A stretch of 17,309 bases of DNA from Desulfatirhabdium butyrativorans (GTDB taxonomy: Bacteria > Desulfobacterota > Desulfobacteria > Desulfobacterales > DYRK01), in the NCBI GenBank assembly GCA_020718785.1, contig DYRK01000057.1, forward strand, positions 1-17,309, read 5' to 3'. The notes below the pieces were generated by a model, which saw only the letters and a list, made by a program, of their open reading frames with translations, did no database searches and had not been told where the DNA came from. This document shows positions 1 to 6,163 of the stretch, one piece after another (within the stretch, counting starts at the first letter, position 1; each line of letters starts with the position of its first letter). The position numbers and the translations under genes are program-made.

Positions 1-84
1 CTTATAATTATTGATTTTCAATATGTTACATAATAATCTTAAAAATGTGTTAAGCTCTTCGGCAGTCACAGCCGGGAAACATGG

Positions 85-171
85 GTTTGCAGTACCGCAT
101 TCAGGCGGTTGCTGTGAAATCAAATGACTAACCTGACAGGATACAGCCCGCCCGAAGGCGGTACTGCAAAC
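85..171. repeat. Short element with 14-bp terminal inverted repeats
   Basis: GTTTGCAGTACCGC at 85-98 is repeated as its exact reverse complement at 158-171, 59 bp apart. A small hairpin (CCGCC, loop CGAA, GGCGG) lies just inside the right arm. No ORF is contained. The element lies just beyond the 3' end of the minus-strand phosphatase-like gene, so it could act as a transcript-end structure or be a small non-autonomous mobile element. There is no T-run and no obvious target duplication. The remainder of 1-223 shows nothing else I can support. Confidence 0.4.
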
Positions 172-223
172 TTTGCGAAGGTGGGTTTCACTTCCCCCGC
201 CTTTGATAATCACGATCACTGAC

Positions 224-1621
224 TCAAGGCTTTTCTTTGACCGTTGGCTGCATATTCAGCCGCCATTTTCCTTTTTCGGTGATCCATTCTTCTTTTGCCG
301 TAGTATTAAAAGTAAAGCCTTTCTGATTGAACTCATAGTCAATCAAAGCAATGGCTTTCTTTCCCGGCTCGCCGATCTTGATGTCCCTGATCGAAAATTT
401 CCGGACATTGATATTGGCATTGGCGATAAACGCCTCCGGTTTGACTTCTTTTTTATAGGCATCCGTAGCCATATCATATACCGCTCCCCAGTCTTTTTTG
501 GCTCTCGCATCCCACAGGGTACGGATACTTTCTGCAATTTCTTTGTTTTCAGGCCTTTCCTGAAAGACCGGCGCAGGATTTACAGAAACCGGCACCGGAG
601 CGGCTGTAATTGCCGGTTTGTCGGCAGGCTGGGATTCTTCTCCTTTTTGCCCGATCTTTACATACTCGATTTTCGGCACAGGCTGACCTGCATCAGCCAT
701 TACTTTTGCTCTCAGTTCGTCAAACATCGTAAAAAACAGCCCTTCGGAGGGATATTTTTTGTCCAAAGGGATCATTTTACTCTCACTGTGCGTGATTTTT
801 CCCTTATCCGGCCTGAGTTGCAACGAACCTATTTCTACACCGTAAAACCCGCTTTTCAGCATATTGCTTTCGCCCTGTCCTTCTGCATTGCCGCCGCATC
901 CGCCGTCGCCATGACCGGCATATATGACAAAATCAATATCTTTTACGGCATTGACAATAAATGTGCTGGGTTCACGTCCGAGCTGAGACATCAGAATAAG
1001 GATATCTGCCTGTTTTCTCACCTGAGGAACCAATTCTTTCAGGGCATCTTCAGGAGAGATAATGTCCATATTTTTCAATTCTGCCGGATTCGGAGCTTTT
1101 TCAAAAGCTTTGGGACGCATAATTCCGAGAATTCCTACCTTTATGCCTCCGACTTCTTTGATAACATATCTTTCCCAGAACGGTTTCTGAGCAGCATCTT
1201 TGTAAACCAGATTCGATGATATCATAGAAAAAGCCACGGTGGAACCGGCTTCTTTCAGGAAATCGGGTCCCATATAAAAATCACTCCCGATCAGATTCAT
1301 CACATCATAGCCAGCCTCATACATAGCCCGCATAATGATATTGGCTCTCATCTTATCATCAGGACCTTTGTCTGCAAAAGCTCCGCCTGCTTCCAGCACC
1401 AGCACATCTTTGTGTTCACGGCGAAGTGTACGCAATCTCTCAATCCGGCGAGGCAATCCGCCCCACATTTCTTTGTTGCACTGAAGAACCGTTTTGATTT
1501 CCCCTTCGGCATTTCCAGTGAAAAAGACCGTTATCTTTTTTTCATCTCCTGCAAAACTGTTTGCAGGCATCCATACCGCACACATAACACCCAGCAGAAC
1601 CGAAACAAATATTTTCTTCAA
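224..1621 (-). CDS. Secreted 5'-nucleotidase/metallophosphoesterase-like protein with degenerate metal motifs and a C-terminal NTF2-like domain
   Basis: The start is set to the TTG at 1621, because AAGGAG (1634-1629) lies 7 bases before it and translation then begins with a clean signal peptide (KKIFVSVLLGV..., cleavage near NSFA|GD, residues 24-25). The product is 465 aa and probably exported. A longer TTG start at 1654 would spoil the signal peptide. Residues 28-290 follow the N-terminal calcineurin-like fold of UshA/5'-nucleotidases. The usual metal motifs are altered: TGNAEGEI (35-42) stands where TNDxHG is expected, GSDF (112-115) where GNHE is expected, SQLG (212-215) where SHLG is expected, and AGHGDG (235-240) near the GHxH position. 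A Pro/Ala-rich linker (about 330-358) leads to an NTF2/SnoaL-like segment (360-460) containing DYEF and EEW. The family is likely; catalytic activity is doubtful. Confidence 0.8.
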   Translation of the reverse strand: MKKIFVSVLLGVMCAVWMPANSFAGDEKKITVFFTGNAEGEIKTVLQCNKEMWGGLPRRIERLRTLRREHKDVLVLEAGGAFADKGPDDKMRANIIMRAMYEAGYDVMNLIGSDFYMGPDFLKEAGSTVAFSMISSNLVYKDAAQKPFWERYVIKEVGGIKVGILGIMRPKAFEKAPNPAELKNMDIISPEDALKELVPQVRKQADILILMSQLGREPSTFIVNAVKDIDFVIYAGHGDGGCGGNAEGQGESNMLKSGFYGVEIGSLQLRPDKGKITHSESKMIPLDKKYPSEGLFFTMFDELRAKVMADAGQPVPKIEYVKIGQKGEESQPADKPAITAAPVPVSVNPAPVFQERPENKEIAESIRTLWDARAKKDWGAVYDMATDAYKKEVKPEAFIANANINVRKFSIRDIKIGEPGKKAIALIDYEFNQKGFTFNTTAKEEWITEKGKWRLNMQPTVKEKP

Positions 1622-1724
1622 AATAATTCTCCTTTTTCCAATTTTTTCTGCCAAATACCGACTTTCATAAATACACTGCCACTTCTTTTCAGCCTTGACA
1701 TTTATAATATTTCTTAATTATGAC
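1622..1724. other. Gap upstream of the phosphatase-like gene
   Basis: This short stretch carries the Shine-Dalgarno AAGGAG (1634-1629) used by the minus-strand gene ending at 224. I see no convincing -35/-10 pair and no gene. Confidence 0.5.
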
Positions 1725-1813
1725 AGGACTTACGCACTTGAATTTATTTTTCTGATTAATTGGCGTTTATCAGCGTGAATTGGCGGTTAAAATCATTCAA
1801 CTGCGTAACTCCT
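1725..1813. mobile_element. MITE-like element, 89 bp, with 18-bp imperfect terminal inverted repeats
   Basis: AGGACTTACGCACTTGAA (1725-1742) and the reverse complement of 1796-1813 (AGGAGTTACGCAGTTGAA) match at 16 of 18 positions. The interior holds a short reiterated phrase, ATTGGCGTT at 1759-1767 and ATTGGCGGTT at 1779-1788. There is no coding capacity. Ends of the form AGGA(C/G)TTACGCA resemble termini of some insertion sequences, so a non-autonomous derivative is the best reading. I could not confirm a target-site duplication. Confidence 0.55.
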
Positions 1814-1863
1814 ATATGAAATATTTTTTTGTTCAAACGCTCACTTTTTGTCTCTCGATATAA

Positions 1864-2073
1864 TCAACTATACTGCCCACCGGCATAATCTGCGCTTCTG
1901 TAAAACGGCTTTGCAAGCCGTTTTCTGCGGAGAAACGGTCTGCAAAACCGTTTTACAGAAAATTCGGAAAGCGCAGACTGCCTCCCGCAATCCTTACACA
2001 TAACTTTCGGTTTTCCGTTATGAACCGTGCCGTTTCCGACAATGTTTTCAGAACCGCAGACCGGACAGAGCAT
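1864..2073 (-). pseudogene. insA: IS1-family InsA N-terminal fragment (truncated transposase subunit)
   Basis: The ATG at 2073 is preceded by a modest GAGAGG ribosome-binding site. The first ~30 residues match the InsA zinc-finger start: CPVCGSENIVGNG, then a HNGK segment, then CKDCGRQS, with four cysteines in two CxxC pairs. InsA is normally about 90 aa and is followed by InsB through a -1 frameshift. Here similarity stops after roughly residue 35, where the frame runs into a nested palindromic element (1890-1976) and ends at 1864. No InsB is present in the window. This is a dead IS1 remnant. Its left end may lie near 2149. Confidence 0.7.
1890..1976. repeat. Nested palindromic element inserted in the InsA remnant
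   Basis: Outer arms CTGCGC (1890-1895) and GCGCAG (1971-1976) enclose TTCTGTAAAACGG (1896-1908), whose reverse complement CCGTTTTACAGAA lies at 1948-1960. Inside is a compact hairpin: AAAACGGCTT (1902-1911), TGC, AAGCCGTTTT (1915-1924). The compact hairpin belongs to the family also seen near 6065, 13651, 13704, 16999 and at the right edge of the window. Confidence 0.65.
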
Positions 2074-2118
2074 ACCGCACCTCTCTGATGAAAAAAAGTC
2101 AATAAAAAATATTCTCCT

Positions 2119-2147
2119 TTTATACCATAATTATCCGGCTGCGGCAA
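2119..2147 (-). promoter_or_regulatory. Possible insA promoter inside the IS1 left end
   Basis: On the minus strand TTGCCG (2147-2142) and TATAAA (2124-2119) are separated by 17 bases, 46 bases upstream of the InsA ATG. IS1 elements characteristically carry the -35 box within the left inverted repeat. The adjacent GGTTGCCGCAGCCGG (2149-2135) could be that end. This is inference; the other IS end is missing. Confidence 0.3.
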
Positions 2148-2149
2148 CC

Positions 2150-2391
2150 TGATTTTCAAAAAAAACGGGCGTACAAAAAAAAGAATGTTATAAATGAGTT
2201 GCTCATCACTGCTTGTGCAGGACTGCCTCTTTACCATCCCCTGCGTTGCCGACAGAATGTCATTAAAAAAATGCTTGACAGGCTGATTGAATTGTGCTAA
2301 AAATGCCAATTGAAAGTTGAAAACCATAATGAACATTGCGGCAGAGAGTCTGCCGAAAATATGAACATATTTTTCTCCTTATTTTAAGGTA
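2150..2391. other. Non-coding stretch, no supported gene
   Basis: Open frames on the minus strand here have no recognisable protein character and overlap the IS1 remnant. A good Shine-Dalgarno (AAGGAG, 2380-2375) precedes an ATG at 2368, but the frame closes after 23 codons. The region looks like decayed sequence beyond the IS1 end. Confidence 0.4.
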
Positions 2392-2420
2392 TTATCAAAA
2401 AGTCAACTCTTTTCTATAAT
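2392..2420 (+). promoter_or_regulatory. Probable sigma-70-type promoter for the epimerase genes
   Basis: TTATCA at 2392-2397 and a perfect TATAAT at 2415-2420 are separated by exactly 17 bases, in an AT-rich stretch. Predicted transcription would begin near 2427 and run rightward through the short ORF at 2541 into the epimerase at 2725. No better promoter is visible before 2725. Confidence 0.45.
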
Positions 2421-2540
2421 ATAGTGAAAAAACTAAAATTGTCAAGATTCTGAGTATTATAAGTTTAACCCTTAATTGGCATAATATATAAAAAAGTACC
2501 GAAAAACTTTTGGTCAGGTACTTACTCGCAGGGCGAACTC

Positions 2541-2708
2541 TTGATAGAACAGTTTGATCAGGCAAAATCTCTGCCGGATATCAGGAATCATCTTGTCCAT
2601 GGCTTTCAAGCAGCAAAACTCGGCAATGCTGTGAAACAGCTTCAGGAACTTGTAACAGACCTGTTCGGGCTATGGTCGCCGAAACAGTCTTGCAAAAAAG
2701 CAGATTAA
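2541..2708 (+). CDS. Doubtful short ORF, possible gene remnant, 55 aa
   Basis: A frame open from about 2469 encodes a helical, plausible protein tail (IEQFDQAKSLPDIRNH, then HGFQAAKLGNAVKQLQELV) ending at TAA 2706-2708. It has no ATG. The only reasonable start is TTG 2541 behind a weak AGGG. It ends 16 bp before the epimerase ATG and lies downstream of the promoter at 2392-2420, so it may be a small leader gene. It could equally be the 3' end of a decayed gene. I do not recognise the family. Confidence 0.25.
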   Translation: MIEQFDQAKSLPDIRNHLVHGFQAAKLGNAVKQLQELVTDLFGLWSPKQSCKKAD

Positions 2709-2724
2709 ACGAATCCTTACATCT

Positions 2725-3672
2725 ATGACTACTCAATTCAAAAACGCATTGATCACAGGCGGAGCCGGATTCATCGGCTCTCATATTGCCGATGCCCTTC
2801 TGGCAGAAGGCTGCACGGTAACGGTATTGGATAACCTATCAACCGGACGGCTTTCCAATCTGGAGCATATAAAAGATAGAATTACTTTCCACAAAGGAGA
2901 CATACAGGATCAGGAGATGCTGGCTTATGCAGCCAAAGACTGTGAAGTCATATTTCATCTTGCAGCAGTGGTTTCCGTGCCTCAGACCGTGGAACATCCG
3001 GTGGATTCCGCGCTGGTGAATGATATCGGAACCCTTCGTGTCTTTGAAACTGCAAGGAAAAACCGGGTGAAACGGGTAGTATTTTCCAGTTCCTGCGCGG
3101 TTTACGGCGATGATCCGGAACTGCCCAAACGTGAAGTCATGATTCCGAAACCGCTCAGTCCTTATGCAGTTCAGAAACTTACCGGCGAATTCCATGCCCG
3201 GCTTTACCATGATCTGTACGGAGTCGAAACGGTTTGTCTCCGGTATTTCAATGTTTACGGACCCCGGCAGGATCCCTCGTCGCCCTATTCAGGCGTTATA
3301 TCCATTTTTATGAAAAAAGCGGCTTCAAAAGAAAGTCCGTTCATTTACGGGGACGGAACCCAGTCCAGAGATTTCGTGTTTGTGAAAGATGTAGTCAAAG
3401 CAAATCTGCTGGCTGCAAGTATGAGTCAGACAGAAGGCAGGATATTCAATATCGGAACCGGCAGGGCTGTGACTATCCGGCATCTGTGGGAAATTATCTG
3501 CACGATGGCCGGGTCTCATATTGCTCCTGCATATCAGCCCGCGAGACCCGGGGATATTCGGGAATCTTTGGCTGATATTGATCAGGCAAAAGCCCTTCTC
3601 GGATTTCATCCGGATTATTTGTTTGAAAAAGGGCTTGAAACCACGTTTGAATGGTATCGGAAAGAGGCGTGA
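2725..3672 (+). CDS. NAD-dependent sugar-nucleotide 4-epimerase (extended SDR; GalE/TviC/WbpP-like)
   Basis: 315 aa, the usual length for extended short-chain dehydrogenases acting on UDP-sugars. The N-terminal Rossmann signature is GGAGFIGSH (12-20), followed by the NAD-ribose aspartate in VLDNLS (35-40). The Ser region is FSSSCAVYG (120-128), the catalytic YAVQK gives Tyr147 and Lys151, and the substrate loop is RYFNVYGPRQ (173-182). The start ATG has only a weak ribosome-binding site, but no alternative start keeps the Rossmann motif. It probably inverts C4 of a UDP-hexose, UDP-HexNAc or UDP-HexNAcA. The TviB-type dehydrogenase farther along suggests it could supply UDP-GalNAcA, as TviC/WbpP do; this is inference. 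It is followed 102 bp later by a second epimerase on the same strand, likely the same transcript. Confidence 0.9.
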   Translation: MTTQFKNALITGGAGFIGSHIADALLAEGCTVTVLDNLSTGRLSNLEHIKDRITFHKGDIQDQEMLAYAAKDCEVIFHLAAVVSVPQTVEHPVDSALVNDIGTLRVFETARKNRVKRVVFSSSCAVYGDDPELPKREVMIPKPLSPYAVQKLTGEFHARLYHDLYGVETVCLRYFNVYGPRQDPSSPYSGVISIFMKKAASKESPFIYGDGTQSRDFVFVKDVVKANLLAASMSQTEGRIFNIGTGRAVTIRHLWEIICTMAGSHIAPAYQPARPGDIRESLADIDQAKALLGFHPDYLFEKGLETTFEWYRKEA

Positions 3673-3774
3673 AACAGGGGAGATTTTTCTGTTTCTTTAT
3701 TTCAGGTTTGCAAAAAAGGCCGATTTTAATAAGAATGGTTTGCACTCGTCCAATATACAGCAGCGGAGGGCAGT

Positions 3775-4797
3775 ATGACTTTTCATTTTAAGAATGCACT
3801 TGTTACCGGAGCCGCGGGATTTATCGGTTTTCACCTGTCAAAACGGCTTTTAGACGACGGGTGTCGGGTCACGGGGATTGACAATCTCAACGATTACTAT
3901 GATGTCAGTCTCAAAACCGCACGTCTTGATAAGCTCAAACCCTTTTCGGGTTTTTCCTTTTTTAAAAATGACCTTAGTGACAGAAAAGGATTAGAGACAC
4001 TTTTTAAGAATACCCGCTTTGATGTCGTAGTCAACCTTGCGGCTCAGGCCGGGGTCCGCTATTCGCTGGAAAATCCCTACAGCTATGTGGATTCGAACCT
4101 CGTGGGATTTGTCAATATCCTCGAATGCTGCCGCCACAATGCCGTAAAACATCTGGTATTTGCGTCCTCCAGCTCGGTTTACGGCGCAAATACCGCAATG
4201 CCTTTTTCGGTTCATCACAATGTGGATCATCCGGTGTCGCTGTATGCTGCTTCCAAAAAAGCCAATGAACTCATGGCGCATACCTACAGCCATCTCTACA
4301 GACTCCCCTGTACGGGACTGAGATTTTTCACGGTTTACGGTCCCTGGGGACGCCCGGATATGGCACTGTTTTTATTCACAAAGGCGATTCTGGAAGGAAA
4401 GCCGATCAAAGTTTTCAATCACGGCAAAATGCAGCGTGACTTTACGTTCATTGATGATATTGTGGAAGGAGTAGTACGGGTCATGGCAAAGCTTCCCGAG
4501 CCGAATCCGAATTGGAGCGGAGATAAGCCCGATCCCGGAACCTCATCCGCTCCGTATAAGGTTTACAATATCGGAAATAATCAGCCTGTGCAACTCATGG
4601 AATTCATTGCCGTACTTGAAAGATCGCTGGGAAAAACAGCAAAAAAAGAATTTCTCGATATCCAGCCCGGAGATGTGCCTGCCACTTATGCGGATGTGGA
4701 TGATCTGATAAGAGATGTGGGATTCAGACCTGCCACGCCGATTGAAACAGGAATAGAGCGTTTTGTCTCATGGTATAAGTCTTTCTACGGAATCTGA
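3775..4797 (+). CDS. UDP-glucuronate 4-epimerase (extended SDR)
   Basis: 340 aa, matching UDP-GlcA 4-epimerases. GGAGG (3765-3769) precedes the ATG by 5 bases. Visible motifs are the Rossmann turn GAAGFIGFH (12-20), GIDNLNDYYDVSLK (34-47), typical of this subfamily, the Ser region ASSSSVYG (130-137), and YAASK with Tyr157 and Lys161. It also has RFFTVYGPWGRPDMA (183-197) and RDFTFIDDIV (221-230). The reaction is UDP-glucuronate to UDP-galacturonate, giving GalA for surface polysaccharide. It is paired with the upstream epimerase. The two share only the SDR fold, so they are not a recent duplication. Transcription ends at the hairpin at 4815-4845. Confidence 0.92.
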   Translation: MTFHFKNALVTGAAGFIGFHLSKRLLDDGCRVTGIDNLNDYYDVSLKTARLDKLKPFSGFSFFKNDLSDRKGLETLFKNTRFDVVVNLAAQAGVRYSLENPYSYVDSNLVGFVNILECCRHNAVKHLVFASSSSVYGANTAMPFSVHHNVDHPVSLYAASKKANELMAHTYSHLYRLPCTGLRFFTVYGPWGRPDMALFLFTKAILEGKPIKVFNHGKMQRDFTFIDDIVEGVVRVMAKLPEPNPNWSGDKPDPGTSSAPYKVYNIGNNQPVQLMEFIAVLERSLGKTAKKEFLDIQPGDVPATYADVDDLIRDVGFRPATPIETGIERFVSWYKSFYGI

Positions 4798-4814
4798 GGA
4801 TGACTAAGTTGTAG

Positions 4815-4845
4815 GGTGGGTTAGCGGAGCATAACCCACCTTTTT
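4815..4845 (+). terminator. Rho-independent terminator after the epimerase pair
   Basis: GGTGGGTTA (4815-4823), an 8-base loop and TAACCCACC (4832-4840) are followed by TTTTT. The 9-bp perfect stem and T-run sit 18 bp after the epimerase stop. The surrounding phrase GTAGGGTGGGTTAGCGGAGC is also known to me as a repetitive element scattered through many bacterial genomes, so this may be a repeat copy doing terminator duty. Confidence 0.8.
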
Positions 4846-4877
4846 ATAACTCATCGGCATAGTTACGCAAACCGATA

Positions 4878-5777
4878 CTAAGCCGCCATCTGCCTGGAAA
4901 GATATTTCAGCATCTGTCCCACCACCATTGAGATAACATCTTCTGCGAGAAAATCCGGAGGCGCGGCTGCCATGACTTTTTCGGTGATTTCACGGCTGCT
5001 CGCTTTCACATCTTTGGTACGCCTCAGCGATTCTTCAAGGATTTTCCGGCTGTTTTCAGCCGAGGCAATCGTTTTTTTCAGAAAGCCCCTGCCATGTTCG
5101 CCGGTTCTTGCGCCGTAGTGTTCCGCCAAATGCACCTCAATATCATATCCTGCCATTTTGATTAAGCTTTCCTGATATTTGTCAAAGTCGGAATTAGCGG
5201 CTGCAAACACATCGTCTCCGAAAGGAATACCTCCGGCATCTGATGCGAACATTGCTTTTTCTTCAGGCACATACACGGCAATAGAACAGGAAGAATGCCC
5301 CGGCACATCCAATATCTCCAGAGTCAGATCCCCGCAGGAAAGCCGGTCTCCTTCTTTTACTGCTGCCTCCACCTCGATACCGGGAAAATCGGGACCCAGT
5401 TCTTCTGCCTGTTTCAGACGTCCGTGTTTTTCAAGAACATCACGGTTCATGGCTTTGACCGCTTCTATGAGCTTGGGAAGAATCAGCAGTTCTTTGGATT
5501 TCAGCGATGCCGTAACCGTTGCCCGGGGCCAGCGTTTCTTGAAAAAAGGCACGATCCCGCAGTGATCGAAATGGGAATGAAGAATCACTATCCGTCTGAT
5601 TTTCTCTTCTTCGATTCCGAAGGCTTTCAGTTGTTCCAGCACTTCCGGCACAATATGAACCATACCGCCGCCTATCAGCGCATACTCATTGTTTCCCTTC
5701 AGAATATAAACACTTGACTCGCTCCGCCCCAGCAGAATAATTCTGTCCGTAACCTTTCCGGGCTTGTTTATAACCAT
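4878..5777 (-). CDS. Metallo-beta-lactamase-fold hydrolase (glyoxalase II-like)
   Basis: 299 aa. The ATG at 5777 has AAGGAG 9 bases upstream. The binuclear metal site is complete: HSHFDH (67-72) gives His67, His69, Asp71 and His72. His161 lies in VPGHSS, Asp180 in FASDAGG, and His220 in LAEHYG. The last ~60 residues are a helical extension (KKTIASAENSRKILEES onward) of the kind that caps the active site in many thioesterase-like members. There is no signal peptide, so it is cytoplasmic. The substrate cannot be named; hydroxyacylglutathione-type thioesters or lactones are typical for the superfamily. It is convergent with the epimerases and not obviously part of the polysaccharide set. Confidence 0.88.
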   Translation of the reverse strand: MVINKPGKVTDRIILLGRSESSVYILKGNNEYALIGGGMVHIVPEVLEQLKAFGIEEEKIRRIVILHSHFDHCGIVPFFKKRWPRATVTASLKSKELLILPKLIEAVKAMNRDVLEKHGRLKQAEELGPDFPGIEVEAAVKEGDRLSCGDLTLEILDVPGHSSCSIAVYVPEEKAMFASDAGGIPFGDDVFAAANSDFDKYQESLIKMAGYDIEVHLAEHYGARTGEHGRGFLKKTIASAENSRKILEESLRRTKDVKASSREITEKVMAAAPPDFLAEDVISMVVGQMLKYLSRQMAA

Positions 5778-5987
5778 AATATTTCTCTCCTTTCTTTTGA
5801 TTAAGCATCTGCCTTAGGGTTTCAACATTTCGAACCCTTGCCTATCATTTTATTTTGAATCAGATATTCTGAGAATACCCAAAAATACAGATTCTGTCAA
5901 TAGCGGAAACAGAGTTATGCGGCATTGCCTGCCCCCGAAATACTGTGGCAGCGGTATTGACAAAGGAATTCCGGAAGTGTCAGAATC

Positions 5988-6038
5988 CTGTTTTACAGTA
6001 AAACGCCAAAAACTTAAAATAGACGCAAATCGTTTATC
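5988..6038. repeat. 51-bp direct repeat, copy 1
   Basis: Copy 1 of a near-identical pair (second copy 6081-6132). It begins with the palindromic core GTTTTACAGTAAAAC and continues through GCCAAAAACTTAAAATAGAC to a CGTTTATC end. It differs from copy 2 by one substitution (CAAAT versus CAGAT) and one T. Start-to-start distance is 93 bp. Confidence 0.85.
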
Positions 6039-6064
6039 TTCCGCTATCTTCTGCCGGCAGACAC

Positions 6065-6087
6065 AAAACAGCTTACAAAGCTGTTTT
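6065..6087. repeat. Palindrome AAAACAGCTT-ACA-AAGCTGTTTT
   Basis: Ten-base perfect arms around a 3-base loop. It has the same layout as the elements at 1902-1924 and 13651-13673 but different arm bases. It overlaps the start of the second 51-bp direct repeat. Confidence 0.65.
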
Positions 6088-6132
6088 ACAGTAAAACGCC
6101 AAAAACTTAAAATAGACGCAGATCGTTTTATC
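6081..6132. repeat. 51-bp direct repeat, copy 2
   Basis: Second copy of the repeat at 5988-6038. It ends 31 bp before the ligase ATG at 6164, so it will lie in the 5' leader or over the promoter of that gene. Confidence 0.85.
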
Positions 6133-6163
6133 ACTGAAAACTGTATTGCGAAAGGAATTTATT

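Larger units (their letters stand above)
5778..6163. other. Intergenic region with repeats between divergent genes
   Basis: This 386-bp gap separates the minus-strand hydrolase from the plus-strand ligase and should contain promoters for both. I see no strong pair. A TTGACA at 5956-5961 lacks a good -10 box. It holds two copies of a ~51-bp repeat and a hairpin, listed separately. Overlapping open frames through it are created by the repeats and look non-coding. Confidence 0.5.

Noticed and set aside
173..1219. 348-aa open frame on the plus strand
   Set aside because: It is antisense to the signal-peptide-bearing phosphatase-like gene, rich in Phe/Arg/Ser with no domain character; a shadow frame.
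2297..2368. 23-aa minus-strand ORF with a good AAGGAG site
   Set aside because: Very short, no recognisable character, and located in decayed sequence next to the IS1 remnant; kept only as a note.
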